Positions 18,165-26,639 of a DNA stretch of 64,000 nt are shown piece after piece. Source of the DNA: Synergistota bacterium. GTDB lineage: Bacteria > Synergistota > Synergistia > Synergistales > Synergistaceae. The stretch spans positions 1 to 64,000 of the forward strand of contig JAEXGR010000027.1 of assembly GCA_023450745.1 (NCBI GenBank), written 5' to 3'. Each line of letters begins with the position of its first letter. The first letter of the stretch is position 1. The translations under genes were made by a program, and so were the position numbers. The notes below the pieces were generated by a model. It saw nothing but the letters and a program-made list of their open reading frames with translations, made no database searches and was not told the origin of the DNA.

Positions 18165-19925
18165 ATGAAAAAAATTATGACCGGCAATGAAGCGATCGCC
18201 CGCGGCGCCTGGGAGGCCGGGCTCCACGTGGCGGCCGCCTATCCGGGGACGCCTTCTACGGAGATACTGGAAAACCTCGCCGGGTACCAAGAGGTTTACT
18301 CGGAGTGGGCGACGAATGAGAAGGTCGCGCTTGAGGTGGCGGCCGGCGCCTCGATGGCGGGGGCCCGCGCGCTCGCCGCGATGAAACACGTCGGCCTTAA
18401 CGTCGCCGCGGACCCGCTCTTCACGCTCGCCTACACGGGCGTAAACGGCGGCCTCGTCGTCGTCACGGCGGACGACCCGGGGCTCTTCAGCTCGCAGAAC
18501 GAGCAGGACAACCGCTTCTATGCCTCGCACGCGAAGCTCGCGATGCTGGAACCCTCCGACAGCCAGGAGTGCCTCGACTTCATCAAAGAGGCTTTCGAGA
18601 TATCGGAAAAGTTCGACACGCCCGTGCTCTTCCGCGTCAGCACCCGCATCTGCCACAGCAAGACGCTCGTCGAGCCGGGCGCGCGCGCGGCCGTCGCCGT
18701 GCGTCCCTACGAAAAGAACAGCGCGAAATACGTCATGGCTCCCGCCAACGCTAAACGGCGCAAGCACCTGATGGAGGAGCGGATCGCCGCGCTCAAGGCC
18801 TTTGCCGAGGCGACGCCGCTCAACCGCGTCGAGCGCGGCGGCAAGACCGGCGTCATTACGAGCGGCATCTCCTACAATCACGCGAAAGAGGTCTTCGGCG
18901 AAGACGCCTCCTACCTTAAACTCGGCTTCACCTGGCCGCTGCCGGAGAAGAAGATCCGCGACTTCGCCGCCTCGGTGGAGACACTTTACGTCATCGAGGA
19001 AAATGAACCCTATATCGAAGATTTTGTGAAGACCCTCGGCCTCGCCTGCGTCGGCCGGGAGAAGCTTCCCTGGGTGGACGAGCTGACGCCGGAGGTTATC
19101 CGCCGCGCCTTCTTCCCCGACGAGGCCGAAAAGGGCGGCTACGCGATCGAGGCCGACATCCCGCCGCGTCCTCCCGTGCTCTGCGCGGGCTGCACGCACC
19201 GCGGCTTCTTCTACGAGGTCGGCAAATATAAGGACGTCGTCGTCACCGGCGACATCGGCTGCTACACCCTCGGCATGGTGCCGCCGCTCTCGGTGACGGA
19301 TTCCGTTATCTGCATGGGGGCGAGCGTCTCCGCGGGCATCGGTTTCCGCAAGGCCGTCGGCATTGCGGGGCGCAAAGAGAAGGTCTTTGCCGTCATCGGC
19401 GACTCCACTTTCTTCCATTCCGGCATTACGGGACTCATAGACGCGATCGTCAACAAGGCTCCGATCGTCGTCAACATCCTTGACAACCGGATCACGGCGA
19501 TGACCGGCCATCAGGAGAATCCCGGCACGGGACGCACGCTGATGGGCGAGCCTACGCATCAGGTGGACCTCCGGGCGCTCTGCGTCGCCTGCGGCGTGAA
19601 AGAGGAGAACATCCGCCTTATCGACCCCTACGACCTTGCGGCGACAAAAGAGGCGGTGAAGGCCGGTTATGAGTCTGAGGAACCCTTCGTCATCATCACC
19701 ACCTCCCCCTGTGCGCTCATTAAAGAGGTCGTCAAAAGACGCGCCAATATGAAGTGCGTCGTGGACGAGGAAAAATGCGTTAAATGTAAATTGTGCCTTA
19801 AGGCCGGCTGCCCCGCGGTTAACTTCCGCGGCGGGCGCGTCTACATCGACCGCGCCTCCTGCAACGGCTGCACGGTATGTATGCAGATCTGCCCGAAGAA
19901 GGCCATCTCACGGGAGGGTGAATAA
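18165..19925 (+). CDS. iorA: Indolepyruvate:ferredoxin oxidoreductase, alpha subunit
   Basis: Thiamine-diphosphate enzyme that oxidises aryl 2-oxo acids (indolepyruvate, phenylpyruvate) to aryl-acetyl-CoA and reduces ferredoxin; 586 residues. The pyrimidine-binding part (PGTPSTEILENL) is N-terminal. The TPP site is seen in GDIGCYTLGMVPPLSVTDSVICMGAS and GDSTFFHSG...NILDNRITAMTGHQ. Two C-terminal 4Fe-4S motifs follow (CVKCKLCLKAGCP, CNGCTVCMQICP). Start is ATG 18165 behind AAGGGGG. iorB follows after two bases. The pair marks Stickland-like or ferredoxin-linked fermentation of aromatic amino acids. Confidence 0.95.
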   Translation: MKKIMTGNEAIARGAWEAGLHVAAAYPGTPSTEILENLAGYQEVYSEWATNEKVALEVAAGASMAGARALAAMKHVGLNVAADPLFTLAYTGVNGGLVVVTADDPGLFSSQNEQDNRFYASHAKLAMLEPSDSQECLDFIKEAFEISEKFDTPVLFRVSTRICHSKTLVEPGARAAVAVRPYEKNSAKYVMAPANAKRRKHLMEERIAALKAFAEATPLNRVERGGKTGVITSGISYNHAKEVFGEDASYLKLGFTWPLPEKKIRDFAASVETLYVIEENEPYIEDFVKTLGLACVGREKLPWVDELTPEVIRRAFFPDEAEKGGYAIEADIPPRPPVLCAGCTHRGFFYEVGKYKDVVVTGDIGCYTLGMVPPLSVTDSVICMGASVSAGIGFRKAVGIAGRKEKVFAVIGDSTFFHSGITGLIDAIVNKAPIVVNILDNRITAMTGHQENPGTGRTLMGEPTHQVDLRALCVACGVKEENIRLIDPYDLAATKEAVKAGYESEEPFVIITTSPCALIKEVVKRRANMKCVVDEEKCVKCKLCLKAGCPAVNFRGGRVYIDRASCNGCTVCMQICPKKAISREGE

Positions 19926-19927
19926 CG

Positions 19928-20548
19928 ATGAATAAAAACGATATCACAAGCCGCCCGCACGCCGGCGGCGGGGACTGCCGCACCAAAAGCATCCTGCTGG
20001 TCGGAGTCGGCGGACAGGGCACCATCTTAGCCTCGAAGATACTCTCCGAGGGGCTGGTCCGCAAGGGCTACGACGTAAAAATGTCGGAGATACACGGCAT
20101 GAGCCAGCGCGGCGGCAGCGTCACCACGCATGTCCGCTACGGCGCCAAAGTCGCCTCGCCCGTCGTCCCCGAGGGAGAGGCCGACGTTCTCGTCGCCTTC
20201 GAGAAGGTCGAGGCGGCGCGCTGGCTTAAGTATCTGAAAAAGGACGGCACGCTCGTCGTCAACAACTTTGAGATATATTCGCTGCCCGTGCTCACCGGCG
20301 CGGCGGAATACCCCGAGGGCGTCATTGAAAAGCTCAAGGCCGCGGTGCCGAACACCAAGTGCTTCAACGCCGGGGAGATCGCCGAGTCCCTCGGCAACAT
20401 CAAAGCGCAGAACGTCGTGCTGCTCGGAGCGCTCGTCAAGGCGATGGGCCTTGAAGACCTCGACTGGCAGGCCGTTCTCGCCGAGACCGTGCCGCCGAAG
20501 CTGCTCGACCTGAACCTCAAAGCCTTCGCGGCGGGGCTGGCGCAGTAA
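19928..20548 (+). CDS. iorB: Indolepyruvate:ferredoxin oxidoreductase, beta subunit
   Basis: The gamma-like subunit of the oxidoreductase, 206 residues, with the family hallmarks ILLVGVGGQGTILASKIL (about residues 21-38) and EIHGMSQRGGSVTTHVRYG. It works as a complex with IorA, encoded 2 bases upstream. The first twenty residues are a polar extension. A strong terminator closes the operon. Confidence 0.94.
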   Translation: MNKNDITSRPHAGGGDCRTKSILLVGVGGQGTILASKILSEGLVRKGYDVKMSEIHGMSQRGGSVTTHVRYGAKVASPVVPEGEADVLVAFEKVEAARWLKYLKKDGTLVVNNFEIYSLPVLTGAAEYPEGVIEKLKAAVPNTKCFNAGEIAESLGNIKAQNVVLLGALVKAMGLEDLDWQAVLAETVPPKLLDLNLKAFAAGLAQ

Positions 20549-20568
20549 TAAATACGGACGACGCATGA

Positions 20569-20609
20569 GATCAGGCGCGCCGGCTTTCCGCCGGCGCGCC
20601 TGATCTTTA
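20569..20609 (+). terminator. Intrinsic terminator after iorB
   Basis: A perfect 16-base stem (GATCAGGCGCGCCGGC and its complement, 20569-20584 and 20590-20605) with a five-base loop and a short T-rich tail, 21 bases after the iorB stop. Confidence 0.85.
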
Positions 20610-20717
20610 TATATGCGCCTGGTCCTTTTTTCGTCCCTCGCGCCCGCATATTAAAAGACGGCGCGGATGATTTCACCCGCGCCGCGTTGACTGTTCGCTA
20701 TTATCTGGTTTTTTTGC

Positions 20718-22484
20718 CTACCACTTGAGCTCCGTCTCCGTTACCTCGCCGTCGCCCCAAGTGACGGTGAGCAGCAGCTTGCCGTTCTTGGCGTTCAGCT
20801 TGCCGTTGTTCTGCATCAGCAGCTGATAGGTCTTGGTGCCGTTGACGTTGAGCTTGACGGTGCCGTTGGCCGCGTTGAGGAACTTGCTGCCCTCGCGCAC
20901 GCCGAGGAGCCACCTGCCGTTGTTGGCTGCCAGCGTGTCCCAGCCCGCGCCGCTGCCGTCCGCCAAGACCATCGCCTTGATGACGCCCTTGCCGGTGGCC
21001 TTGATCGTCAGCGCCATATCCTTCGCGCCGTTGGCGCCCTTCTTTTTATTTTTGCCTACCAGGTCCACCGCCACCGACGCCGGTTTGGGTGAGGCGAAGA
21101 TCACCGCGCGGTCGGCCTTTGTGACGGAGCTGTCCCCCTTGTCCTTGGCGGGAGCCGCCTTGGCGCTGCTGCCCTCCATCAGGCGTCCGTCTTCAAAGAC
21201 GATGGTGACCTTGTAAGGTCCGCTGCCCTGGTCTTTTTCCTCGTCAAAGGCGATATGGAACTCTTCGGTGCCGTTGATATCGATCGCCACGGAACCGTCG
21301 GCCTTGTTCAGCTTCTTTCCCTCCGGCGTCAGCAGCGCCGCGAGGTTTGCCTTGCTGCTGGGGACGGTGTCCCACATCTGGCCGTTTTTAAGATTGGCGA
21401 CGCGCACGCCGGTAATCTTGCCCTTGGCGTTGACCGCGATCTTGACGAAGCTGTCGGGCGTCATGTTGGATTCGAACTTTTTGCTCTGTCCGACAAAATC
21501 GTACTTGCCGGTTCCCTTGTATTCGACCGCCACCGAGTCGGCGGCGACGGCTTTCTTGCCCTCCGTGGCCTTCAGCTCGAGCATCCTGCCGTCAGAGAGC
21601 GTCACCAGTATTTTGGCCGTGGTCTTGGGCTTTTCAAGCAGTCCCTGCTTGTCGTCCACAAGAATCATGCAGCTGACGTCGCCGCCGAACGCGAGGCTGC
21701 CGTCTGTCTTATTGAGGATGTTTTTCGACCCGTCGATGACGACCGCCAGCGGCGCTTTGCTGCCCGGGACCGTATCCCATTCGGCCTTCTGCGAGCCGTT
21801 TTCGGCCACGATCTTCACGCCCTTGACCTGTACGTCCTTTGTGAGCTTGAAGCGCGCGTCGAAGCGGTAATCGTTTCTGCCGTTGGCGCCGACGGATTTT
21901 TTCTCTCCCGCGAAGTCCTGTTCCGAGGTGCCGCGGCTTTCAAAGAGGGCGATTTCGTCCTTCCCGCCGCCAGTATGCGCGGCGTCCTTCTTCGGCTCCT
22001 CGGCCTTCGCCGGGGCTATCGCCTTGACCGTCGCGGAGGCGCTGGTCTGGGCCTTGTCGATGAGCGTGGCGGTGGCGGTGAAGGTTGAATCCTTGGGGAT
22101 CGCGCCCGCCGCGTCGTTGACGATCAGGGTGAACTGGGCGGCCAAGATTACCGGCGTGATCGTCATCCGTCCGTTCTTATTGAGGATTTCGCCCTTGGAA
22201 TTTTTTACCAAAAGCAGGTTCTTCGCGTCGGACGTGCTCCATACCGCGCCGGTCGCGTCGTTTTTGAGCGATATTTCCCGGATGGCCTGCGCGCCCGTCA
22301 TCGTCAGCGTGAAGGCCGCGTCCGGCTTGCCGTCGGGCGTCGCCGTGCCGGCTCCCATGAGGTCTTCGTTCGCGCCGTTGAAGACGAGCGACTCGGCCTT
22401 CAAAGTCACGTCGGCGTAGGAGGCCGGGCAGAAGGATAAAACGGCGGCCATAAACGCCGTCACTAGTACGAGAAATCTTTTCAT
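20718..22484 (-). CDS. Secreted protein with four internal repeats, unknown function
   Basis: I do not recognise this family. The protein has a clear Sec signal peptide (MKRFLVLVTAFMAAVLSFCPASYA, cleaved after about residue 24) and no later membrane segment, so it should be periplasmic or secreted. About 588 residues carry four copies of a 110-130 residue unit (roughly 25-155, 180-310, 320-430 and 455-588). Shared landmarks are a W-[DS]-T pair, L-N-k-x-[DN]-G, a central V-N-G-T strand and a closing V-T-[VL]-x-[WF]-x-D-G-[RE]. Lys/Ala-rich linkers separate units. Start at ATG 22484 (AAGGGG 11 bases upstream); an in-frame GTG at 22496 touches that site. It stands alone, convergent with iorAB. 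Confidence 0.8.
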   Translation of the reverse strand: MKRFLVLVTAFMAAVLSFCPASYADVTLKAESLVFNGANEDLMGAGTATPDGKPDAAFTLTMTGAQAIREISLKNDATGAVWSTSDAKNLLLVKNSKGEILNKNGRMTITPVILAAQFTLIVNDAAGAIPKDSTFTATATLIDKAQTSASATVKAIAPAKAEEPKKDAAHTGGGKDEIALFESRGTSEQDFAGEKKSVGANGRNDYRFDARFKLTKDVQVKGVKIVAENGSQKAEWDTVPGSKAPLAVVIDGSKNILNKTDGSLAFGGDVSCMILVDDKQGLLEKPKTTAKILVTLSDGRMLELKATEGKKAVAADSVAVEYKGTGKYDFVGQSKKFESNMTPDSFVKIAVNAKGKITGVRVANLKNGQMWDTVPSSKANLAALLTPEGKKLNKADGSVAIDINGTEEFHIAFDEEKDQGSGPYKVTIVFEDGRLMEGSSAKAAPAKDKGDSSVTKADRAVIFASPKPASVAVDLVGKNKKKGANGAKDMALTIKATGKGVIKAMVLADGSGAGWDTLAANNGRWLLGVREGSKFLNAANGTVKLNVNGTKTYQLLMQNNGKLNAKNGKLLLTVTWGDGEVTETELKW

Positions 22485-22636
22485 TATAGATTGCACCCCT
22501 TGGATGTAAGTATTTATCTTGATGCTATTTTATAACAAATATTCGCTTTTACCAGTCTATTCAGGGTTTTTCCGCGAAAATCGGGGTAAAATTGCGCTAA
22601 AATATAGCGGTAACGAAAAAGAGAGGCGGTGGAAGG

Positions 22637-23320
22637 ATGGCGGATGAAAAAAGAGTGCGGCCCGCGGCGGCCGGCGGCGGCCTCATACATGACGAGGTTG
22701 TGGAAATCAGCGCGAACATCGACGATATGACGGGCGAAGATCTCGGCGCAGCGATGGAAATCTTGCTTGGCGAGGGGGCCCTCGACGTCTGGTTCGAGCC
22801 GATACAGATGAAGAAAAACCGGCCGGCCGTCAAACTTTCGCTGCTGGCCCGCCCCGGCGATGAAGAGCGGCTCGCGGCGGCGGCGCTGCGCCACACCACG
22901 ACGCTGGGAGTGCGGCTGAACCGGTGCCCGCGCGTCACGCTGCCGCGCGCGACGGAGACGGTGCGGACGGAATTCGGCGACGTGCGGCTGAAAAAAGGGC
23001 TGCTGAACGGCGAGACCGTCAAAGAAATGCCCGAATACGACGATGTGAAACGCCTCGCCGCGGAGAGCGGACAGCCGGTCGCCGCCGTGCGGGCGATGAT
23101 CGCGGCGGCGGGAGAGAAGAAAAGGCGCTTTCGCCACTACAAGGGTGGCGAGTACGAATATCTCGGCACAGCGCGTCACTCGGAGACGGAAGAGGAGCTC
23201 GTCCTCTACCGGCCGCTCTATAACGACAGCGGCCTCTGGGCGCGCCCGAAAAAGATGTTTTTTGGGAACGTGACCATAGAGGGGAAGAGCGTTCCCCGCT
23301 TTGAAGAGATAAAAGAATAA
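22637..23320 (+). CDS. LarC C-terminal domain fused to DUF1653
   Basis: Two recognisable parts in 227 residues. Residues about 20-120 match the C-terminal half of LarC, the cyclometallase that inserts nickel into the pincer cofactor of lactate racemase: VVEISANIDDMTGEDLGAAMEILL, DVWFEPIQMKKNRPAVKLSLLARP, TTTLGVRLNRC. Residues about 163-225 match DUF1653: RHYKGGEYEYLGTARHSETEEELVLYRPLY, GLWARPKKMFF. The N-terminal LarC1 half is absent, and no larA, larB or larE lies near. It is followed by a sirtuin gene after 14 bases. Whether the LarC2 part still acts in nickel-cofactor synthesis cannot be told. Confidence 0.82.
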   Translation: MADEKRVRPAAAGGGLIHDEVVEISANIDDMTGEDLGAAMEILLGEGALDVWFEPIQMKKNRPAVKLSLLARPGDEERLAAAALRHTTTLGVRLNRCPRVTLPRATETVRTEFGDVRLKKGLLNGETVKEMPEYDDVKRLAAESGQPVAAVRAMIAAAGEKKRRFRHYKGGEYEYLGTARHSETEEELVLYRPLYNDSGLWARPKKMFFGNVTIEGKSVPRFEEIKE

Positions 23321-23334
23321 GGGAGGGCTGCCGG

Positions 23335-24063
23335 ATGAACTTTGAAGATGAGGCGAAACGGCTGGCGCGGCTTGTGAAAGCGGGCGGCGTCGCCATATTC
23401 AGCGGCGCGGGGCTTAGCACCGAGTCAGGGCTGCTTGATTTTCGCTCGCAGGACGGAATCTGGGCCAAGGCGGACCCGACGCGGCTGGCTTCGGTCGGGG
23501 CGCTGGAAAACAACTACGACGAATTTCTTGAATTTTACAAGGCGCGCCTCTACGTGCCGGAGGAGGTTCAGCCCAACATCGGCCACAAGATCGTCGCCAA
23601 ATGGGAAAAAGAGGGATATGTCGACGGAGTGATAACGCAGAACGTCGACCGGCTGCATCAGAAAGCCGGTTCAGTCAACGTCTGGGAGCTGCACGGCAGC
23701 CTGGAGCCGGTGCGTTGCCACCGCTGCGGCCGCGGGGGAGAGACGGGGGATTTCCTCGCCGGGAAACCATGCCCCCATTGCGGCGGACATCTGCGCCCGA
23801 GCGTCGTCCTCTTCGGCGAAATGCTGCCGCAAAGGCCCCTGGAGGCGGCGGACGAACTCAGCGACGGCTGCAAGACATTTATCGTGCTGGGCTCGTCGCT
23901 CGTCGTTTCGCCGGCGAACTACTTTCCGCGGCAGGCGAAGAGTCATGGCGCGGACCTCGTCATAATCAACCGCGACCCCACGCCGCTCGACGGTATCGCC
24001 GACCTCGTGGTCCACGAAAGCATCGGCGCCTTCCTCTCGAAGGTGGAAGCGGCGATAAATTAG
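23335..24063 (+). CDS. NAD-dependent protein deacylase, sirtuin family
   Basis: Sir2-type enzyme of 242 residues that removes acyl groups from lysines using NAD. Seen: NAD-binding FSGAGLSTESGLLDFRS (about residues 22-38), ITQNVDRLHQKAGS, the general-base His in WELHGSL, and a four-Cys zinc site CHRCG...CPHCGG (about residues 124-149). GSSLVVSPANYFP is the C-terminal NAD motif. The Pro usual in the S-G-I/L-P-D-F-R loop is Leu here. It lies directly after the LarC2-DUF1653 fusion and ends at a strong terminator. Confidence 0.93.
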   Translation: MNFEDEAKRLARLVKAGGVAIFSGAGLSTESGLLDFRSQDGIWAKADPTRLASVGALENNYDEFLEFYKARLYVPEEVQPNIGHKIVAKWEKEGYVDGVITQNVDRLHQKAGSVNVWELHGSLEPVRCHRCGRGGETGDFLAGKPCPHCGGHLRPSVVLFGEMLPQRPLEAADELSDGCKTFIVLGSSLVVSPANYFPRQAKSHGADLVIINRDPTPLDGIADLVVHESIGAFLSKVEAAIN

Positions 24064-24101
24064 GCGAGCGCGGTCAGGCGCCTGACTATTACCGAATGCT
24101 T

Positions 24102-24145
24102 GGAGATGCCGGCAGGAAATTTCGCCGGCATCTCCGCTGTTTTTA
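24102..24145 (+). terminator. Intrinsic terminator after the sirtuin gene
   Basis: Perfect 12-base stem GGAGATGCCGGC / GCCGGCATCTCC followed by a T-run at 24140-24144. Confidence 0.88.
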
Positions 24146-24181
24146 TATAAAACAGGCGCGGCCGCAGAAGCGTCGCGCCTG
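24145..24181 (-). terminator. Intrinsic terminator for the gpsA side
   Basis: Stem CAGGCGCG (24153-24160) and CGCGCCTG (24174-24181); read on the minus strand it is followed by a TTTTAT run. A third GC-rich hairpin (CGCCTGCCGC / GCGGCAGGCG, 24194-24223) lies between it and the gpsA stop. Confidence 0.7.
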
Positions 24182-24231
24182 CCGTTTTCAATAACGCCTG
24201 CCGCCGCGCTGCTTGCGGCAGGCGACCTCTC

Positions 24232-25227
24232 TTAGAAACGCATCTCCGACTTCACCGGCCTTGCGAAAAGTTCTTTCAGCAGCTCCTGGGGGTTTTCATC
24301 TTTGTAAAGCACGCGGTAGACGGCGTCGGCGAGCGGCATCTCGACCGCGAACTTTTTGCTGTTCTCGACGACGGCGCGCACCGTGTAAGCGCCCTCCGCG
24401 ACCTGTCCCAGTTCGGCGACGGCTTCGTCCATGCTGATACCGCTGCCGACGGCGAGGCCGAGGCGGAAATTGCGCGAGTGCATACTGTAGCAGGTGACCA
24501 TCAGGTCGCCGACGCCCGCGAGCCCCGAGAGCGTCAGCGGCGAAGCGCCGAGCTTCGCGCCGAAGCGCATGATCTCGGCCAAGCCGCGCGAGGCGAGTGC
24601 CGCGAGGGCGTTGTCGCCGAGCTGCAGGGCTTTTGAAATGCCGGCCGCGATCGCGTAGATATTCTTTGTCGCGCCGCCGACCTCCAGGCCGACGACGTCG
24701 GTGCTGGTGTAGACGCGGAAGTTTCCGCCGTTCAGCAGCTCCTGCCATGACTTTGCCTCTTCTTCGTCCCGCGAGGCGAGCGCCACCGTCGTCGGGCGGT
24801 CGATGAGCACCTCCTCGGCATGGCTCGGCCCGGAGAGGGCGGAGTAGATCATCTGGGGGCAGAGCTCCTCGTGCACCTTGTGGAGCAGGTTGCCCGTCGA
24901 TATCTCGATGCCCTTGGCGAGGTTCAGCATATGCCCCGGCGCGGGGGAGAGCGCCGCGATCTTGCCGCAGACCTCGCGTTCAAACTGTGTCGGTATCGCC
25001 ATGATATACCGGTCAGAGAAGCCAAGCGCCTCGCGCAAGTCGGTGGTCGCCGTGATCTTCTCCGGCAGCTCGGTGTTGAGGAAGCAGAAATTATTCCGAT
25101 GGCTGTTATTGATCGTTTCCGCCTGCTGGCCGTCGATCGTCCACATTTTTACATTATGGCCGAGGGTGGCCAGATGCACCGCCATGGCGGTGCCGAAGCT
25201 GCCCGCGCCAAGAATAGTCGTGTTCAA
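24232..25227 (-). CDS. gpsA: Glycerol-3-phosphate dehydrogenase [NAD(P)+]
   Basis: Reduces dihydroxyacetone phosphate to sn-glycerol 3-phosphate for phospholipid synthesis; 331 residues. The Rossmann motif is TTILGAGSFGTAMAVHLA at the N terminus. The catalytic segment is GLEVGGATKNIYAIAAGI with the conserved Lys, and GLAGVGDLMVTCYSMHSRN is the second signature. I place the start at TTG 25227, since GGAGG lies 7 bases upstream and the next codons enter the Rossmann strand at once; the frame is open to 25272. It sits downstream of the fdhD-like gene on the same strand. Confidence 0.93.
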   Translation of the reverse strand: MNTTILGAGSFGTAMAVHLATLGHNVKMWTIDGQQAETINNSHRNNFCFLNTELPEKITATTDLREALGFSDRYIMAIPTQFEREVCGKIAALSPAPGHMLNLAKGIEISTGNLLHKVHEELCPQMIYSALSGPSHAEEVLIDRPTTVALASRDEEEAKSWQELLNGGNFRVYTSTDVVGLEVGGATKNIYAIAAGISKALQLGDNALAALASRGLAEIMRFGAKLGASPLTLSGLAGVGDLMVTCYSMHSRNFRLGLAVGSGISMDEAVAELGQVAEGAYTVRAVVENSKKFAVEMPLADAVYRVLYKDENPQELLKELFARPVKSEMRF

Positions 25228-25279
25228 TGTAGTTCCTCCGTTCAGTATTCTCTTGCTGCGTCTGCTGCGCATTTTGCTA

Positions 25280-25999
25280 TTATAGCTCTTTTTTCCGTAA
25301 TTCGACCCGGCCGGTGGCGCTGTAGATGTTAAAAGCGCCGCCGCGCGCGAATCCTATCATCGTGATATTCGCCGCGCGCGCCGCCGCGACCCCGTCCGCC
25401 GTGGGCGCGGAGACGCTTGCGACGAAGGGAATGCCGGCGTTGGCCGCCTTGAGGACCATGTCGCCGGGCATACGCCCTGAGATGAACAGCAGCGACGAGG
25501 CGGCGCAGGCCTTGCTTTGCATGAGCCAGCCGACGGCTTTATCCACGGCGTTGTGGCGGCTGACGTCCTCTGCGGAAAAGAGTGTCTCTCCCTCGGGCGA
25601 CGAAAGCAGGGCCACATGGAGGCAGCCGGTGCGCCGGTAGAGCTCCGCCTCCGCAAGCTCCGCGATCTTGCGCCGCACGAGCTCCGCGCCGACCTGCCAT
25701 TTTATGGAAAGCGCCTCCGGCTTTGCCGGCGCAAGCCGCCGGTTTAGCGTCACCTCTATCCGCCCCTCTTTTTCCTTGATCTCCGCGATGTCTTTGTACG
25801 AGGAGACCAGGCCGCGGCTTCTGAGATTGCCCGCCGCCCACAGCGTCTCGTTTCCTTCGGTGACCGTCGCGGAACAGTCGCAGCGGCCGTCTATATATAG
25901 GGATACCGTTTTTTCGGAGAGCAGCTCGTCTGCCACGGCCGCCGCCTTTCCCGCGGCGCTTACCCGGATGATCGCCATTTTTCTGACCGTCTCCGCCAT
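25280..25999 (-). CDS. fdhD: FdhD-like protein lacking the CxxC motif
   Basis: Resembles FdhD, the sulfurtransferase that sulfurates the bis-MGD cofactor of formate dehydrogenases; 240 residues from ATG 25999 (GAGGGGG upstream). Shared segments are RTGCLHVALL, AEDVSRHNAVDKAVGWLM, LLFISGRMPGDMVLKAANAGIPFVASVSAPTADGVAAARA and ITMIGFARGGAFNIYS. The catalytic Cys-x2-Cys loop, which should lie just before RTGCLH, is missing: the residues there contain no cysteine. An RCDC pair near residue 57 is in a different place. It may have another role in Mo/W-enzyme maturation. No formate dehydrogenase is in this window, but a Mo/W-type aldehyde oxidoreductase is. Confidence 0.75.
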   Translation of the reverse strand: MAETVRKMAIIRVSAAGKAAAVADELLSEKTVSLYIDGRCDCSATVTEGNETLWAAGNLRSRGLVSSYKDIAEIKEKEGRIEVTLNRRLAPAKPEALSIKWQVGAELVRRKIAELAEAELYRRTGCLHVALLSSPEGETLFSAEDVSRHNAVDKAVGWLMQSKACAASSLLFISGRMPGDMVLKAANAGIPFVASVSAPTADGVAAARAANITMIGFARGGAFNIYSATGRVELRKKEL

Positions 26000-26025
26000 C
26001 TCGTCCGCCCCCTCTCTTTTTGTAG

Positions 26026-26041
26026 TATAATACAGCGCATG
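26026..26041 (+). promoter_or_regulatory. -10 element placed for a leaderless queT transcript
   Basis: Perfect TATAAT at 26026-26031 ends only 7 bases before the queT ATG (26039). There is no Shine-Dalgarno sequence between them. No convincing -35 is seen. If used, transcription would start at or next to the start codon. Confidence 0.45.
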
Positions 26042-26521
26042 AAAAATAAAAGGTTTTTTACTCCGCACAGAATCGCTTTATCCGCCATGATCGCCGCCCT
26101 CTACACGGGGCTCACCTTCGTTCTGGCGCCGATCTCCTTCGGCCCGGTGCAGTTTAGGGTTTCAGAAGCGCTGACGCTGCTGCCCTTCTGCCTGCCGGAG
26201 GCGGTGCCCGGTCTCTTTGTCGGCTGCCTGATCTCGAATATGCTCGGCGGCTTCGGCATCACGGACATCATTCTCGGCAGCGCGGCGACGCTCGCCGCCG
26301 CCTGGGTCACCGCGAAGATGCCGAACGTATGGCTGGCCGCGCTCCCTCCCGTCGTCATTAACGCCGTGGTGGTCGGCGCTTACATCGCCCTGCTCTCCTC
26401 GACGCCGGTGATCTGGTCGATGCTCTACATCGGGGCGAGCCAGGCGGTCATCTGTTACGCCATCGGCATACCGTTGATCTTGTACATCAAACGCTCCGGA
26501 ATCCTTGAGAAGTACAGATAA
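26039..26521 (+). CDS. queT: QueT-family S component of an ECF transporter
   Basis: Small integral membrane protein, 160 residues with five or six hydrophobic helices, matching the QueT family. QueT proteins are substrate-binding components for queuosine precursors (for example preQ1) that borrow a shared EcfA-EcfA-EcfT module. Family landmarks are PISFGPVQFRVSEALTLLPF and GLFVGCLISNMLGG. The required module is encoded at 1530-4199 in this window, about 22 kb away. No preQ1 riboswitch fits upstream, because the divergent fdhD-like gene starts 40 bases away. Confidence 0.85.
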   Translation: MKNKRFFTPHRIALSAMIAALYTGLTFVLAPISFGPVQFRVSEALTLLPFCLPEAVPGLFVGCLISNMLGGFGITDIILGSAATLAAAWVTAKMPNVWLAALPPVVINAVVVGAYIALLSSTPVIWSMLYIGASQAVICYAIGIPLILYIKRSGILEKYR

Positions 26522-26639
26522 AACAGCAAATCTTCCTTTTTATTTACTGTAACGGCAGATATTTTTACTTTAATATTGTCAGAATATTATGGTATAATTA
26601 ATTTGCACAAGTTAGGCAAGCAAATAAGGAGGCGATAAC

